64,000 bases of DNA from Sambucus nigra (taxonomy: Eukaryota > Streptophyta > Magnoliopsida > Dipsacales > Adoxaceae): contig OX422213.1 in NCBI GenBank assembly GCA_949130495.1, positions 207,593,160 to 207,657,159 of the forward strand, given 5' to 3'. Of the stretch, positions 45,785 to 56,901 are shown in pieces. A program made the translations under genes and the position numbers. The notes under the pieces are model-generated. The model did not search any database, was not told the origin of the DNA, and worked only from the letters and a program-made list of their open reading frames with translations. How positions within the stretch are numbered: position 1 is the first letter of the stretch; each line of letters begins with the position of its first letter.

Positions 45785-46607
45785 TGTTTACATCAGGTTA
45801 ACACAAACCAATTAGGTGCTGCCACAGAATATTTAAACCAACAAAAAAAGATGAATTATAATATAAAAATATAAAATAGCGGGTAGTATGCATGCGTGAC
45901 ATATGTCATAAGTTGGAATGTGTTATTCAACATTGAAATATACTAAAATTTGAATTGGGACATTAGCGCACCAAAGTGGGAAAAATTCAAATGGGTGAGT
46001 AACCACCCACTAGTTACCAAAGCGCAATTATGTTGAATGGAAAGAAACACTATAAATAAGCAATGAATCCAACAAGGAAGAGATGACTCCCTCACCAAAT
46101 ACGTATTTACATTACTTTTTTCCTTTCCTTTTCTTTTTCTTTGTTTTATTTACAATGTTTTTTCATTTCGCAAGTAGATTATAAGGTAGTTCGTAACCTA
46201 TTCCTTCAAAGTTCATTTAAAGTTCTTCCCTTCATGTTTTTTTGTCATTTACTTTCTTTCTTTACATTTCCTTGGTGTAATTCTTTACTTTATCCGCACT
46301 TTACTTTCTTGCAATCTTTTACTTCAATTGCATTTTCTTTTCTTTTATTTATAAGGCTTTACTTTTCTTTAGTTCATGCAATTTTTATTTTCTTTTGTCC
46401 TAGTTAATTATCACAACTCAGCACTCACATCAAATTCTTCCTTAAGTGAAGCATAAGTACTCTTTATTGAGGCATCAAACGCAACACAATCGCCTGATAA
46501 CTATCACTAGGATAAAAAATTTAGTTGGTAAGACCACAAATCTTGCATGGCATGCTTGCTATCTTAATGAATTTTAATTATCAAGCCAAGTGAAAATAAC
46601 CCAAATA
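45785..46607 (+). repeat. Ogre-like element 3' LTR (823 bp)
   Basis: TGTTTACATCAGGTTAACAC to CCCAAATA, then the duplication ATATT (46608-46612). Confidence 0.85.
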
Positions 46608-46612
46608 ATATT

Positions 46613-47913
46613 ATGACTTTGTTCCAAAGTATGTTGATTGGATAGATGTATCGTATCTATTAATCTTTAAATTCTTACTTTATTGTAAATTCTCATGATA
46701 AATGCATACATGGTCAAATTTATTCACATTGTTGGATGGGTGTATTAGCGAGATGATTATACAAAAGCGCTGAGGCCATTATTTTAAGTTGTGATACTAT
46801 TAACATATTATTATTGTTGTTAAACTTGGTTCATGTTGAATCAGTCGAGATCGAGATAGTCCTTCTATTAGTGAACTAATATAATCTATATTACTCGAAG
46901 TTTCCAAGAGTTATAGATATATTTGTATGTTAGTTGGCATATGTGCAATGGTCAAGGGGCATTGTATACTTGAAGTTTCTAGTATACATGTTCATTTGCC
47001 ATTTAATTTTACAGGAGGATACTAGAGGCCCGTGTATCGTAAGATATTTTAAATGAGAAATGTGATGTTATTCATGTGGTTATATGTATACTCGTGATTA
47101 GTTTCATATTATGAGTTCCTTGATATATTGCTTATATTGATTGCTATGGCATATAATGCTAAAGGGCCAAGTATGAGAGAAATTCTTTATGACAAAATGT
47201 AATTGTTATTCATGTGGTTATAGGCTTACTCATGATTAGTTGGATGCATATTATGAGTTCGCTGATATAATGGCTATATCGATTACTATTGGTATATGAT
47301 GCTAACGAGCTAGTTATGAGAGAGAAATTATATATGAGAAAATGTATTGTTATTCACGTGGTTATATGATTAGTCACGATTCGTTGTATATTATGAGTTC
47401 GGTAATATGACGAATATGATGTTTATTACTGGTATATTTAGAGTTGAGTTAAGTTTCGAATAAAAGAGCCTTTCCGCGTTACTCATGATGCTATGCAAAA
47501 TATATTTTTTCTTCAGGGTGAGCCAGTGATCGAGTCAATTGATTTTGTTATCTCTAAGATGAAGATGTGTCAAAGATGAGAACCTTTATTTTTTATGTAT
47601 TGTAGTTCTTTAGGTGGTCGTTATGTATAGTAATTTAAGAGAATCATTGTAATGAGTGAAATATTAAAGATCTCATAATTATTCTTGATATTTAGAATAC
47701 ATCAAATTAAGTGGTCAAATATGTTGCACATCAAGTTATGGCCTCTTATTATTTAAAAAATGACTTATTTTCAGAAAACAAAATTTTGGACTCTTGTTGA
47801 CAAGTTAATATTACAGAAGCTTTGTCAAAATTTCGTTATTTGAAAAATTACATATGAGTTGAAATTAAAAAATATATTTTTTTAAATTCATGTCCATAAC
47901 TCGCGGTGTGACA
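46613..47913 (+). mobile_element. 3' part of a decayed gypsy-type LTR
   Basis: It ends CTCGCGGTGTGACA at 47913, the typical end of a plus-strand long gypsy LTR. It may be the far side of the host LTR interrupted by the Ogre-like element, or of another LTR; the start is not identifiable. It contains about 2.6 copies of a 138-144 bp tandem repeat (about 47050-47450). Confidence 0.45.
47050..47450. repeat. 138-144 bp tandem repeat, about 2.6 copies
   Basis: Units start TGTTATTCA(T/C)GTGGTTATA at 47066, 47204 and 47348, and each continues with ATTATGAGTTC and an AGTATGAGAGA/AGTTATGAGAGA segment. Confidence 0.9.
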
Positions 47914-48968
47914 AAAAGAAAGGAGTTAAACTCTACGAATGAATTCGTAAAAGAAATAAAAATAAGTATATGTGAAATGCATGGAATCAGTGTAATGACA
48001 AAGACAAACATGAATCAATTCAATGTGAGGACAATTAATCTGTTATGAAGAACTCAAGGCAATGATAACGACTTAAACTCTACTTTTCAACAACACTAGT
48101 TTAGGGATCATGACATGATACAATATTTTGACACTTCCATGACAACCCATGCCATAATTAGGGGGCATCAGTCACGAACCAAAACATTTTGGTAAAAAAA
48201 TATAAGGGTGATTCGACACTTGCACCTATAATTTTCGAACCACAATTGGTACTTCATCCCCGAATCAATACTATTTACTAAAACAAATATATGGTTGGTT
48301 CGACACCTCATTCCATAATTTTTTAATCACAATCAGTACTTCATCCTCGAATCAAAATAATTTAGTAAAAAATTATACGGTTGATTCGAGGTCTGAATAA
48401 CAAAAACTTCATCATTCTTGGTATCCTGATCCCGAATCTCTATAACCTGGTCCGAATCTCTCTATTTTCAATTTTTAAGCTTTTCAAATCTTGCAGAAAA
48501 AAAAAAGCAAAATGCATATGCCAAACTGAAGAAGAATACCAATAGGATTTTTTTTGGTTTCTTTAGAGTGGAGTTTGAAGGCGCACAACTACCCTCTTTA
48601 TCTTGTCCAATGTGCATTGAGTTATACTAGTTAAAATGTTCCAAATTGGTAAGTTAATAGCGTATTCTCATGATAACATCGTTATACTAACTAAATTATA
48701 GGGTGCTCCTATTGACACCCAAAAAACAGCTCCATAATGCCCACTAGACAAAATAACTTACTAACACCACACTTAGACAATTCTTGCTTCCTATTACCAC
48801 TGAAGGGCACTCATATATTTTAAGTTCAAACTTCTCATTTTTTAACCTTTTCCCTTATATCTTCATCAATTTTTCTCTCTAAAACCTTCAAACCCGTTAA
48901 ACATCAAACATATTATCACCATCTCGGCCACATACAATCACAATCTCACCACCACATCATTACCATAA
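47914..48968. other. anonymous DNA between LTRs
   Basis: No gene seen. It contains an approximately 86-bp tandem repeat (about 48170-48395; TTCGA(C/G) anchors at 48212, 48299 and 48385). The last bases CATAA abut LTR-C. Confidence 0.5.
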
Positions 48969-49971
48969 TGTGATACCTCGCCTAATTAAATACCAGGTGA
49001 TCAATCCTATACCCAATTAAATCAGAGTATACAGTTGGTTCATTCTTAGTACCACTGTCGAAAAATATTTTCTTTATTAATTCACCTGATAAATAATGAA
49101 GCTATTGTAAAAAACTTTTTCATTTTTAATTTAATTAAAAACATTCCACGATACGAAATAATCACAAGTAACATCATATCATAACAGAACTAAAGATAAC
49201 TAGAATAAATGTGACAGAAATAACTCTCCAGTTAAAATATATTACAATACTATTAAATAAAGCCAAAATCAACGGTACCGACATAAATGATTACAATAGT
49301 TTTGGAATGGAAATGAAATAACTAAATCCTGGGCGACATGCCCTACATGAGAATAGACACTACAGATGTGTGAATCAATCGAATGGAAACGTCTAAACAA
49401 ATCTGCCTCTCCAATAGCAGTTATATCCTGTCGAGATATCCATATACTATGCCGGCATCCTAGATACTGGACACCTGATGTACAATATACAATAGAAAAG
49501 AGAATATACAAGGAAATGGGTCAAATCCCGATTGTAAAAGATTTTAAAAATAGCAAGTGCTTAACAAATGCAATTAAGCAGGTATTACGTACATGTTAGA
49601 TTCTCGAGCTCTCGCTTGAGAATTAACTCCTCTCATCTAGTGTGCACACCTAACGTACCTTATTAATTCCCAATGTAAGGTTTCTCACTTCTAATTCTAT
49701 CCCATATCAGTCCCCCGTATTTCCCACATAATACTTGTGACAATTAAATATGTTCATTTCTCTTTATAATGAACTAGGCTTCCACGGCTTTAAGAATTAC
49801 ATATGAACTTACTTAACTAAATCAAATTTCATTATCCATTTTGATCTACAATTTCACATAGTAGATTACCTCATAGTACATATATGTTAATCTATAGATT
49901 TCACACAGTTGATTGCATCACCATATAAAGTTTAATCTATAATTCTCGCCTAGTAGATTACAGCACAGCAT

Positions 49972-49993
49972 ATATATATATATATATATATAA
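49972..49993. repeat. (TA)n microsatellite in LTR-C
   Basis: About ten TA units within LTR-C. Confidence 0.9.
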
Positions 49994-51009
49994 ACATCAC
50001 AATATTATATATACTAATACGGCACCTCCTAGACACAACTACGGTGCATGCATACTCTGCTATCATGTCTTGGTGCATCACTCACTACATAATGAACAAT
50101 TGGTTCAGCGTCTCTCACGAACCATCAATCTCATAACACAAATATTGGAGGCGAGCATATTCCCTAGTTAAATGGATTAAATGGGTCACGCACATACCTA
50201 CACTCTCATTCAATCGTCGAAACTATCATTCATCATGATAGAACGTACCAAGTTCCTATGCTCAGTGTACGAATCTAAATCCCCCCAAATGGGTCCAATC
50301 AAGATAAAATCGTACAAAACGCGAAACCTCCACCTCGATAGAAAGCAGCGTAGGTATGTTATACACTTAATATAAATAATATAGGTATTCACCCTACCTA
50401 CATATACTAACAATAGGGCATATGCACAACCCATATAAACATTTTCATATGTAGTATTTTTATCTCACATATTCTACATATTTATAGATTATGACTTTAC
50501 TTCTTAAATTATATTCATGAACTTCTCTCATCACTCTAAGGGTGATCATTTTTCTCATATAAATTCAGTAGGTAATCACTCACGTCCCACAAGTCCATGT
50601 CATCACAACATTCGAATTTTTCTGAATTAAAATCATCTTCAATTAGGTTTATTACTCAATAATCCCTATTTCAATCTTAACCCTTTTATTTCGCCTATTA
50701 GGGTTAATCCCACATCAGCCTAAGGTTATTCCGATAATAATAATTATCTTACTACTGGTCCTAACCTTAAATCCTCCTCTATTCGATTTAAATCCCAATA
50801 TATAAATATTTTTCCACCGTAACAAATTTAATTCATACTCATTAATTTTCCCCCATTCTATCCATACAAAAATAATATTTTTAGGTTATAAATATACCCT
50901 ACTGCCCTCCTCTAAGTCCCAATTTATTCAATTAGTCACCACAAAAGATTTATACAAGATGGGATTTAATCAAACCTTAAAACAAAACAATTTTCAAAAT
51001 CCAGGAGGG

Positions 51010-51066
51010 GCGATCGATCGAAGGGAAGGGTCGATTGATCGACATTCTTGGGTCGATCGATCGATC
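51010..51066. repeat. palindrome cluster (TCGATCGATCGA type) in LTR-C
   Basis: CGATCGATCG, TCGATTGATCGA (one mismatch) and GTCGATCGATCGATC, spaced about 20 bases. They sit at the position of the CGAATCGATTCG cluster of LTR-A and element B, and are followed in all three by a C(A/C)GGT...TTCTGC-like phrase. Confidence 0.9.
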
Positions 51067-51141
51067 CAACAGGTATTGGCGATTCTGCATAAGCTAGTCT
51101 ACGGGTTTAATCATTTTTAATCCTCAAATCATATGTTTTCA

Positions 51142-51146
51142 AAGTC
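51142..51146. repeat. target-site duplication AAGTC, left copy of TR-GAG
   Basis: Identical to 56435-56439. Confidence 0.95.
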
Positions 51147-52069
51147 TGAGAATGCGTGATATTGAAAAACTTCGCAAATTTCTAATTTGGCAAACTTATT
51201 AAATTTCATCCCCTAAACATGCATCTAAAGTGCGTGTGTGTGTCAACCCATAAACAAATAAATCATGTGACACCAAGTTAAGGAAAAATCCCCGCAGGGT
51301 AAAACCTTTTATTTCACTATAAAGAGTAAATCGCAACTTACAAGATTTACAATGAAATACAGCAATGAATCCACATGCAGCGAACCCACATGAACCTCAG
51401 TCCAATCGGCAAAGGAAGAACCGCAGCACTCCTCAATGACACGCAGTCATAACACTTCGTAGAGACTCCCTCGGTAATGACACGCAGCCCTCGGTTGCAA
51501 AGTTCTCTCCACAAAGATGAAAAATGCACAAAGCTTGTGTTCTTGGGTTACCAAACTTGATTCACATAGATATGGAAGATGTGTGAATCTAAAAAAAACC
51601 TAGAATCATAGGACTCAATAGGTGAAGACTTTAGGGTTGATATGCTCTGAAAAACGTGGGAAAGTCTTATCGAAACCAACTACTGATCGTGGTTTAAATA
51701 AGGAGTCAAAATCCTAAAAAATCTGCTACACGATCTGGCAGAGTTTATCCAGGGCGGACCGGTCCGGGCCTTAGGCGGATCGGTCTGATAGTGGACCGGT
51801 TCTTTTAATTTGAAGCTGATTCGGTTAGTATTCGGTTCGGGGCTCACTGGCTTCAAAGAGCACGACGGATCGGTCCGGGGCGGTCCGGTCCGGGTCTCAG
51901 CGGATCGGTTCTTTTTATATAAAGGCGGACCGGTCCGGCTGACTGGATTTCTGAATTCTTCCTTTCTTTTGATCTTCGGATTTCGTTGATGATGAATGGA
52001 CTTTGAATCTTTGCAACGGTGTTACGGCTAATGACATATACAAGTATGTTGGACAAAAATGTCCTTACA
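51147..52069 (-). repeat. TR-GAG 3' LTR (923 bp)
   Basis: Plus-strand TGAGAATGCG ... GTCCTTACA, read on the minus strand as TGTAAGGAC ... CGCATTCTCA. A palindrome-rich segment (CGGACCGGTCCG and variants) lies at 51755-51945, with a TATA-like TTTATATAAAAAG on the minus strand near 51914-51926. Confidence 0.95.
51755..51945. repeat. palindrome cluster (CGGACCGGTCCG type) in TR-GAG 3' LTR
   Basis: A perfect 12-mer at 51755-51766 and again near 51927-51938, with variants CGGATCGGTC(C/T)G, GGACCGGTTC and CGGTCCGGTCCGG between them. The other LTR has the same cluster at 56120-56310. Confidence 0.9.
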
Positions 52070-52080
52070 AATCTCCCCCT
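52070..52080 (-). other. TR-GAG polypurine tract
   Basis: Plus AATCTCCCCCT is AGGGGGAGATT on the minus strand, abutting the 3' LTR; the same 11-mer follows the nested LTR at 7497. Confidence 0.85.
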
Positions 52081-53531
52081 ATGTCTATGCCGGAACAAAC
52101 ATAAAAAAATCCAAATTATCTATAATCACAATGCCTATACAAATCTACCCTTCCATGAACCCAAAAACTGAAAGTGGTACAAATGACTAAGGCTGCATCG
52201 TTTGTTCTTCGAATCTTCAGAAATCTCACCGCTTTTCTCATCAGGGTGTGCAACATGGGATTATAAAAAATGTAGCTACACACATGAGACAAAGCAAATA
52301 CCAAGTGACGTATCGAGTTTGAAATAAGATAAACATAAGCATATATATCAATTTAAGATGATATTCTCAGAATTTCAAAACTCCCCCATAATCAGATAAT
52401 TCATTCTCCCCCTTTTTATGAGGTCCCCAAATAGACAAATGAGAGAAATAAATCAAGCAATCAAGTACCGGGGTAACACAAGGCATAAAATCACACCATG
52501 AATGAACATAAAACAACCAAGTCGGTGATAGCGTAAAAGAATGGGTGTGATCAAAATTCGATAGGAAAATCAAAGCATACAAACATGACATATGTGCACG
52601 ATGAATGTTGGATATTCCTAACGAATGAACTCAAAAGCTTCCTTTGGTGTAAAAGATTGGAAATAAAAGACATTGACTATATCAAATCTACAAATCAAAG
52701 CTCAAAGTGGTTTCTACACTAATAACGTCCAAAATGATTTTCATGCTTGTTCAGGCCTTTCAAGAAAGTGCAAACCCGTTTTTCAATCTCCAACCAAACT
52801 CCCTCAGATATATATTTTGAAGAGAGGAATACTAAATTCTCAAACTTTGGAGAATTGGGTGAAACCTAAATGGCCCAGATTTGGCATGTGTTGCTTTTTA
52901 TTGCCTTATCAATTTTTTCGGGCTCTTTTAATCCTCTTAGGACCTCATATATTAAAATTCCTCCATTTTTAGGTCCATTTTAACGGTGGCTTTTGCGCAA
53001 AGGATAGGAATCAACTTTCGCAGCCCCTCCCCGTTATGAAAATATACACACAGTCTCACCAAAACGGTTTTTACATGCAATCCAATCTTGTCAAGTTTTA
53101 TCGCATATTGTACATTGTATAGACAGAATTGAGATAGAAACACTCAAGCCAATATGTGATAGACAAGTGCAATAATCAAATATAGCCGTGCATGTGTGCA
53201 TTAAAGGATATAAGAGTCAAACATGTAGGAAGATATCACTAATTACATCTCAAAAACTCCAATCAATGTAAAGCACATGGATGAAATGATGTAGCGTCTC
53301 AAATCTCTACCAAACAGTCACATGGATATATGAAATGAAGTTGTGACTTGGCTATCTTGAATGCTCATCCAAAAAAAAACTCTTTTTGTATTTTTCAAAA
53401 AATTTATCAAAAAAATCTTATTGGTATTTTCAAAATTTTTCAGAAAAATATATACACAAATGATACATACTAGCAATAGGCAAATGATGACATTATGAAA
53501 AACATCCTATGCTAGTAAAAAAAATCAAACC
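52081..53531 (-). other. TR-GAG 3' non-coding interior
   Basis: About 1.45 kb between the gag stop and the polypurine tract. No retroviral enzyme motif on either strand; only short spurious frames. It occupies the place of pol in an autonomous element. Confidence 0.7.
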
Positions 53532-55397
53532 TCAATCATTAGGTGCGGAGGGGTTTTCCAAAGGTGGTGACAACTTATGAAAAACCTCCATCAAATCGTG
53601 TGAAGTTTTGACTAAAAACTTAACTTGCTCACCTAGATGTGCAAACTCTCTCATGTAGTCTCTGGGAGCATGTAAAGTATCATGTGTGGGTGCATGTGTG
53701 ACAGAAATACGTGTAGAAGCAAAACGTGACACATACCCCAACTTAAAGCAAAATTCCCTAAGGTGACCTCTCCTTTTACAATGTGAGCAAACATAAATAG
53801 GCCTAGGAACACCTCTCTCAAAAACTCTAGGACGCACTTTCCTAAAAGGAATGGGACGCCTAGGTGGGTTAGGATGAGACACATGTGAAACTGTCACTAA
53901 AGTGGGAACCGGCTCGGGTGCTAATTGGGAAGAAGAAGCACCGTCATGACTTATTCCTAACTTCTCACCTTTACCCTTAAGAACCACCGTTTCAACCTTC
54001 TTAGGTGCGTTCTCAAACTTGACTTTGACCACCCTGGCACGTTCGAGATCACTCTCGAGTTGGGATACACGTGTCGTCAGACTAGACAACGTGTCGGCCA
54101 AATCACACTTCTCCTTTCTCAAAACCTCCTTCTCTTTCTCCAAATCTAAAACCCGACGACCTAAATCCCTATTATACCTTTTTGTTTTCAAGGTCTCAGT
54201 GTACAACTCTCTAAAAGCTTTTTGGAGCTCACTTTCATCTCCACTTTCACTCTCACTTTCTCCCTCACTTGAAGCGCTCAAACCATCACTATCACTTTCG
54301 TGTGCACTATTGTGGGACAAGGTGGGTGTGCTCACACGACTAGAAAAAGCTACAAACTTCTCACCACTAGTCTCATCACCCTCACCTTCACTACTATCAT
54401 AAAGTGTGGCGGGCATAGCTACTTTCTTTCCTTTCTTTCTAAGCCACGTAGGACACTCAAACGACTTATGTCCCTTACCCCCACATTCAAAACAAGTGAC
54501 GTTCTCAAAATCTTCCTCACACTCCTCATCAGAGTCATTCCTCTCATCACTTTCTTTGGCCTTTCCTTTCCTTTTATTTTTCTCAAAAAAATTCTTTTTA
54601 TTGGAAGAATTATTTCTTTTCATGTTGAGAAATTTTTTAAAGTTTTTCGCAAACAAGGCCATATTATCAAAATCAACATCTTCCTCAGAATCAGACTCAC
54701 AAACTTTTTCTTTCTTTTTCTTAAAATGAGTCTTTAAAGCAATACCATTATCCTTAGCCTTAATGGTTTTAGGAAACATGTCAATCTCATAGGTTTGAAG
54801 ATCTCCTACAAGTTCTTCCAACTTAAGTGATTTCAGATTTCCCAAAGAGTTCAAAACAGTGACTTTAGGAATAAAGCGTTTTGGAAGAGCTCTCAAAATC
54901 TTTTTAACGACACGCGTGTTATCAATCACCTCACCCAAATTAAAACTAGTGTTAACAATGTCCGACAAACGTGCATAAAATTCATCAAAGCATTCGGACT
55001 CAGACATGGTGATAGTCTCAAATTGGGTGGCCAGATTTTGTAACTTAGACTCTTTAACAGCGTTCGTACCCTCATGTGTCAGTTTCAAAACATCCCAAGC
55101 CTCCTTAGACGTGGAGCACGTCATGATTCGGCGATACTCATCAGGAGTGATAGCACCAAAAATAGCACTCAGACCACGGGAGTTAAAATTGGACAACTTA
55201 TAATCATCCTCAGTCCAGGCTGACACGGGTTTTAGAGAGGTGATGTTATTAACAGTGACCGTGGGAGGAGTCCAACCATTTTCGCAAAGCAACCAAACCC
55301 GCTCGTCAATAGATTTTAAAATCGATTTCATACGAGCTTTCCAATACGCATAATTAGACCCATAAAAAATAGGCATCTGATTATATAAGTGCTCCAT
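53532..55397 (-). CDS. gag: intact gag protein (UBN2-type) of the TR-GAG
   Basis: A 621-residue nucleocapsid/capsid protein. Residues about 1-210 form the Copia/Sirevirus-type N-terminal domain (FYGSNYAYWKARM, AWDVLKLTHEGT, ILRALPKRF; DUF4219/UBN2 family). A Lys/Asp/Glu-rich linker follows. The first zinc knuckle is C302-C305-H310-C315. An acidic Ser-rich stretch (about 335-392) and a coiled coil (about 393-458) precede a second knuckle at C537-C540-H545-C550. It should assemble the cytoplasmic particle and bind element RNA. The first Met lies 99 bases from the primer site, a normal leader. No frame damage is visible, unlike every other TE frame here. No protease follows in any frame, so cleavage and replication would rely on a helper. 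Confidence 0.95.
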   Translation of the reverse strand: MEHLYNQMPIFYGSNYAYWKARMKSILKSIDERVWLLCENGWTPPTVTVNNITSLKPVSAWTEDDYKLSNFNSRGLSAIFGAITPDEYRRIMTCSTSKEAWDVLKLTHEGTNAVKESKLQNLATQFETITMSESECFDEFYARLSDIVNTSFNLGEVIDNTRVVKKILRALPKRFIPKVTVLNSLGNLKSLKLEELVGDLQTYEIDMFPKTIKAKDNGIALKTHFKKKKEKVCESDSEEDVDFDNMALFAKNFKKFLNMKRNNSSNKKNFFEKNKRKGKAKESDERNDSDEECEEDFENVTCFECGGKGHKSFECPTWLRKKGKKVAMPATLYDSSEGEGDETSGEKFVAFSSRVSTPTLSHNSAHESDSDGLSASSEGESESESGDESELQKAFRELYTETLKTKRYNRDLGRRVLDLEKEKEVLRKEKCDLADTLSSLTTRVSQLESDLERARVVKVKFENAPKKVETVVLKGKGEKLGISHDGASSSQLAPEPVPTLVTVSHVSHPNPPRRPIPFRKVRPRVFERGVPRPIYVCSHCKRRGHLREFCFKLGYVSRFASTRISVTHAPTHDTLHAPRDYMREFAHLGEQVKFLVKTSHDLMEVFHKLSPPLENPSAPND

Positions 55398-55496
55398 AAG
55401 AAAAAATGCGAATTTTCACAAAACTGATTTTTCAAAAAAAATCAATATCACACAATTTTACGGAAAATAGGAATACGCAATAAATTAGCGTAACCT

Positions 55497-55508
55497 GCTC
55501 TGATACCA
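55497..55508 (-). other. TR-GAG primer-binding site (initiator Met tRNA)
   Basis: Plus GCTCTGATACCA is TGGTATCAGAGC on the minus strand, the standard plant Copia primer site, three bases from the 5' LTR. Confidence 0.9.
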
Positions 55509-55511
55509 ATT

Positions 55512-56434
55512 TGAGAATGCGTGATATTGAAAAACTTCGCAAATTTCTAATTTGGCAAACTTATTAAATTTCAGCCCCTAAACATGCATCTAAAGTGCGT
55601 GTGTGTGTCAACCCATAAACAAATAAATCATGTGACACCAAGTTAAGGAAAAATCCCCGCAGGGCAAAACCTTTTATTTCACTATAAAGAGTAAATCGCA
55701 ACTTACAAGATTTACAATGAAATACAGCAATGAATCCACACGCAGCGAACCCACATGAACCTCAGTCCAATCGGCAAAGGAAGAACCGCAGCACTCCTCA
55801 ATGACACGCAGTCATAACACTTCGTAGAGACTCCCTCGATAATGACACGCAACCCTCGGTTGCAAAGTTCTCTCCACAAAGATGAAAAATACACAAAGCT
55901 TGTGTTCTTGGGTTACCAAACTTGATTCACATAGATATGGAAGATGTGTGAATCTAAAAAAAACCTAGAATCATAGGACTCAATAGGTGAAGACTTTAGG
56001 GTTGATATGCTCTGAAAAACGTGGGAAAGTCTTATAGAAACCAACTACTGATCGTGGTTTAAATAAGGAGTCAAAACCCTAAAAAATCTGCTACACGATC
56101 TGGCAGAGTTTATCCAGGGCGGACCGGTCCGGGCCTTAGGCGGATCGGTCCGATAGCGGACCGGTTCTTTTAATTTGAAGCTGATTTGGTTCGCATTCGG
56201 TTCGGGGCTCACTGGCTTCAAAGAGCACGGCGGATCGGTCCGGGGCGGTCTGGTCCGGGTCTCAGCGGATCGGTTCTTTTTATATAAAGGCGGACCGGTC
56301 CGGCTGACTGGATTTCTGAATTCTTCCTTTCTTTTGATCTTCGGATTTCGTTGATGATGAATGGACTTTGAATCTTTGCAACGGTGTTACGGCTAATGAC
56401 ATATACAAGTATGTTGGACAAAAATGTCCTTACA
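55512..56434 (-). repeat. TR-GAG 5' LTR (923 bp)
   Basis: The promoter copy. On the minus strand, palindromes lie about 125-315 bases from the LTR start. A TATA-like TTTATATAAAAAG occurs near 56277-56289 within the cluster, and another, CCTTATTTAAACC, lies after it near 56055-56068. Confidence 0.95.
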
Positions 56435-56439
56435 AAGTC
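56435..56439. repeat. target-site duplication AAGTC, right copy of TR-GAG
   Basis: Identical to 51142-51146. Confidence 0.95.
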
Positions 56440-56871
56440 CCAAACTCCTCATAATTTATTCTATATGATATGGCAACATATATAAACTATTTCCAATCAT
56501 TAAACAATCCTAAATCATCAATAGGTTTGGATTAAACAAGCTAATTCTCCTAATTTCCAGAAAATCATTCATTTATTACTTCTCCAAGAACATTATAAAA
56601 ATCCCAGATTTTCTTTCACTAAATAATTCCCAAATTTCGTGATTTAAACCATATATTTAAAAAAGAGATTTATCCTTCATAATTCTCATTTCAAGGATTC
56701 ATCAAAAAGCATTTTAATTCATATAACTTTTCAGAATTTCCTAAACAACCTAACATGGACAAAATACATGCTAGAACTTGCAGTAATTAATCACTTGCTT
56801 CTAATTCGTAGGCCTGAACCGTTGGAGAAAATTATTCTCTAAATCCTTCTTCCTTTTTCCGATCAACCTCC

Positions 56872-56901
56872 GGTGGTGGTGGTGGTGGTGGTGGTGGTGG
56901 T
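56872..56901. repeat. (GGT)n microsatellite in LTR-C
   Basis: Ten GGT units. LTR-A has a short, interrupted GGTGGTG/GGTGGTGTTGGTGGTG at the equivalent place (about 10013-10065), so the tract expanded in LTR-C. Confidence 0.9.

Larger units (their letters stand above)
37630..46607 (+). mobile_element. Ogre/Retand-like Tat element, complete borders, dead
   Basis: LTRs 37630-38431 and 45785-46607 (TGTTTA ... CCCAAACA, the last copy mutated to CCCAAATA) with an ATATT duplication. The gag (YRKLYPKWID, TLFSGNGSQ, IARFTSQCDDAGTNDYL) and protease (ASVNLMPHS) are of the type seen in Ogre/Retand elements. The primer site is of the arginine-tRNA-like class used by them. At 9.0 kb with 0.8 kb LTRs it is much smaller than legume Ogres. 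Pol is full of stops and lacks much of the reverse-transcriptase/RNase H region. Confidence 0.85.
51147..56434 (-). mobile_element. TR-GAG: complete gag-only LTR retrotransposon, Sirevirus-like
   Basis: Two 923-bp LTRs (51147-52069, 55512-56434), a perfect AAGTC duplication, an exact initiator-Met-type primer site, a polypurine tract and one intact 621-codon gag on the minus strand. The 3442-bp interior has no protease, integrase, reverse transcriptase or RNase H. This is the architecture of terminal-repeat retrotransposons with a GAG domain (TR-GAG), non-autonomous elements described in plants. The LTRs differ at about 15 of 923 bases, mostly transitions and several at CpG, so insertion is recent. 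Mobility would need pol in trans. Confidence 0.93.

Noticed and set aside
54019..54737. Plus-strand open frames of 107-145 residues
   Set aside because: Shadows of the minus-strand gag; Ser/Phe/Leu-rich mirror of its Lys/Glu/Asp-rich region.
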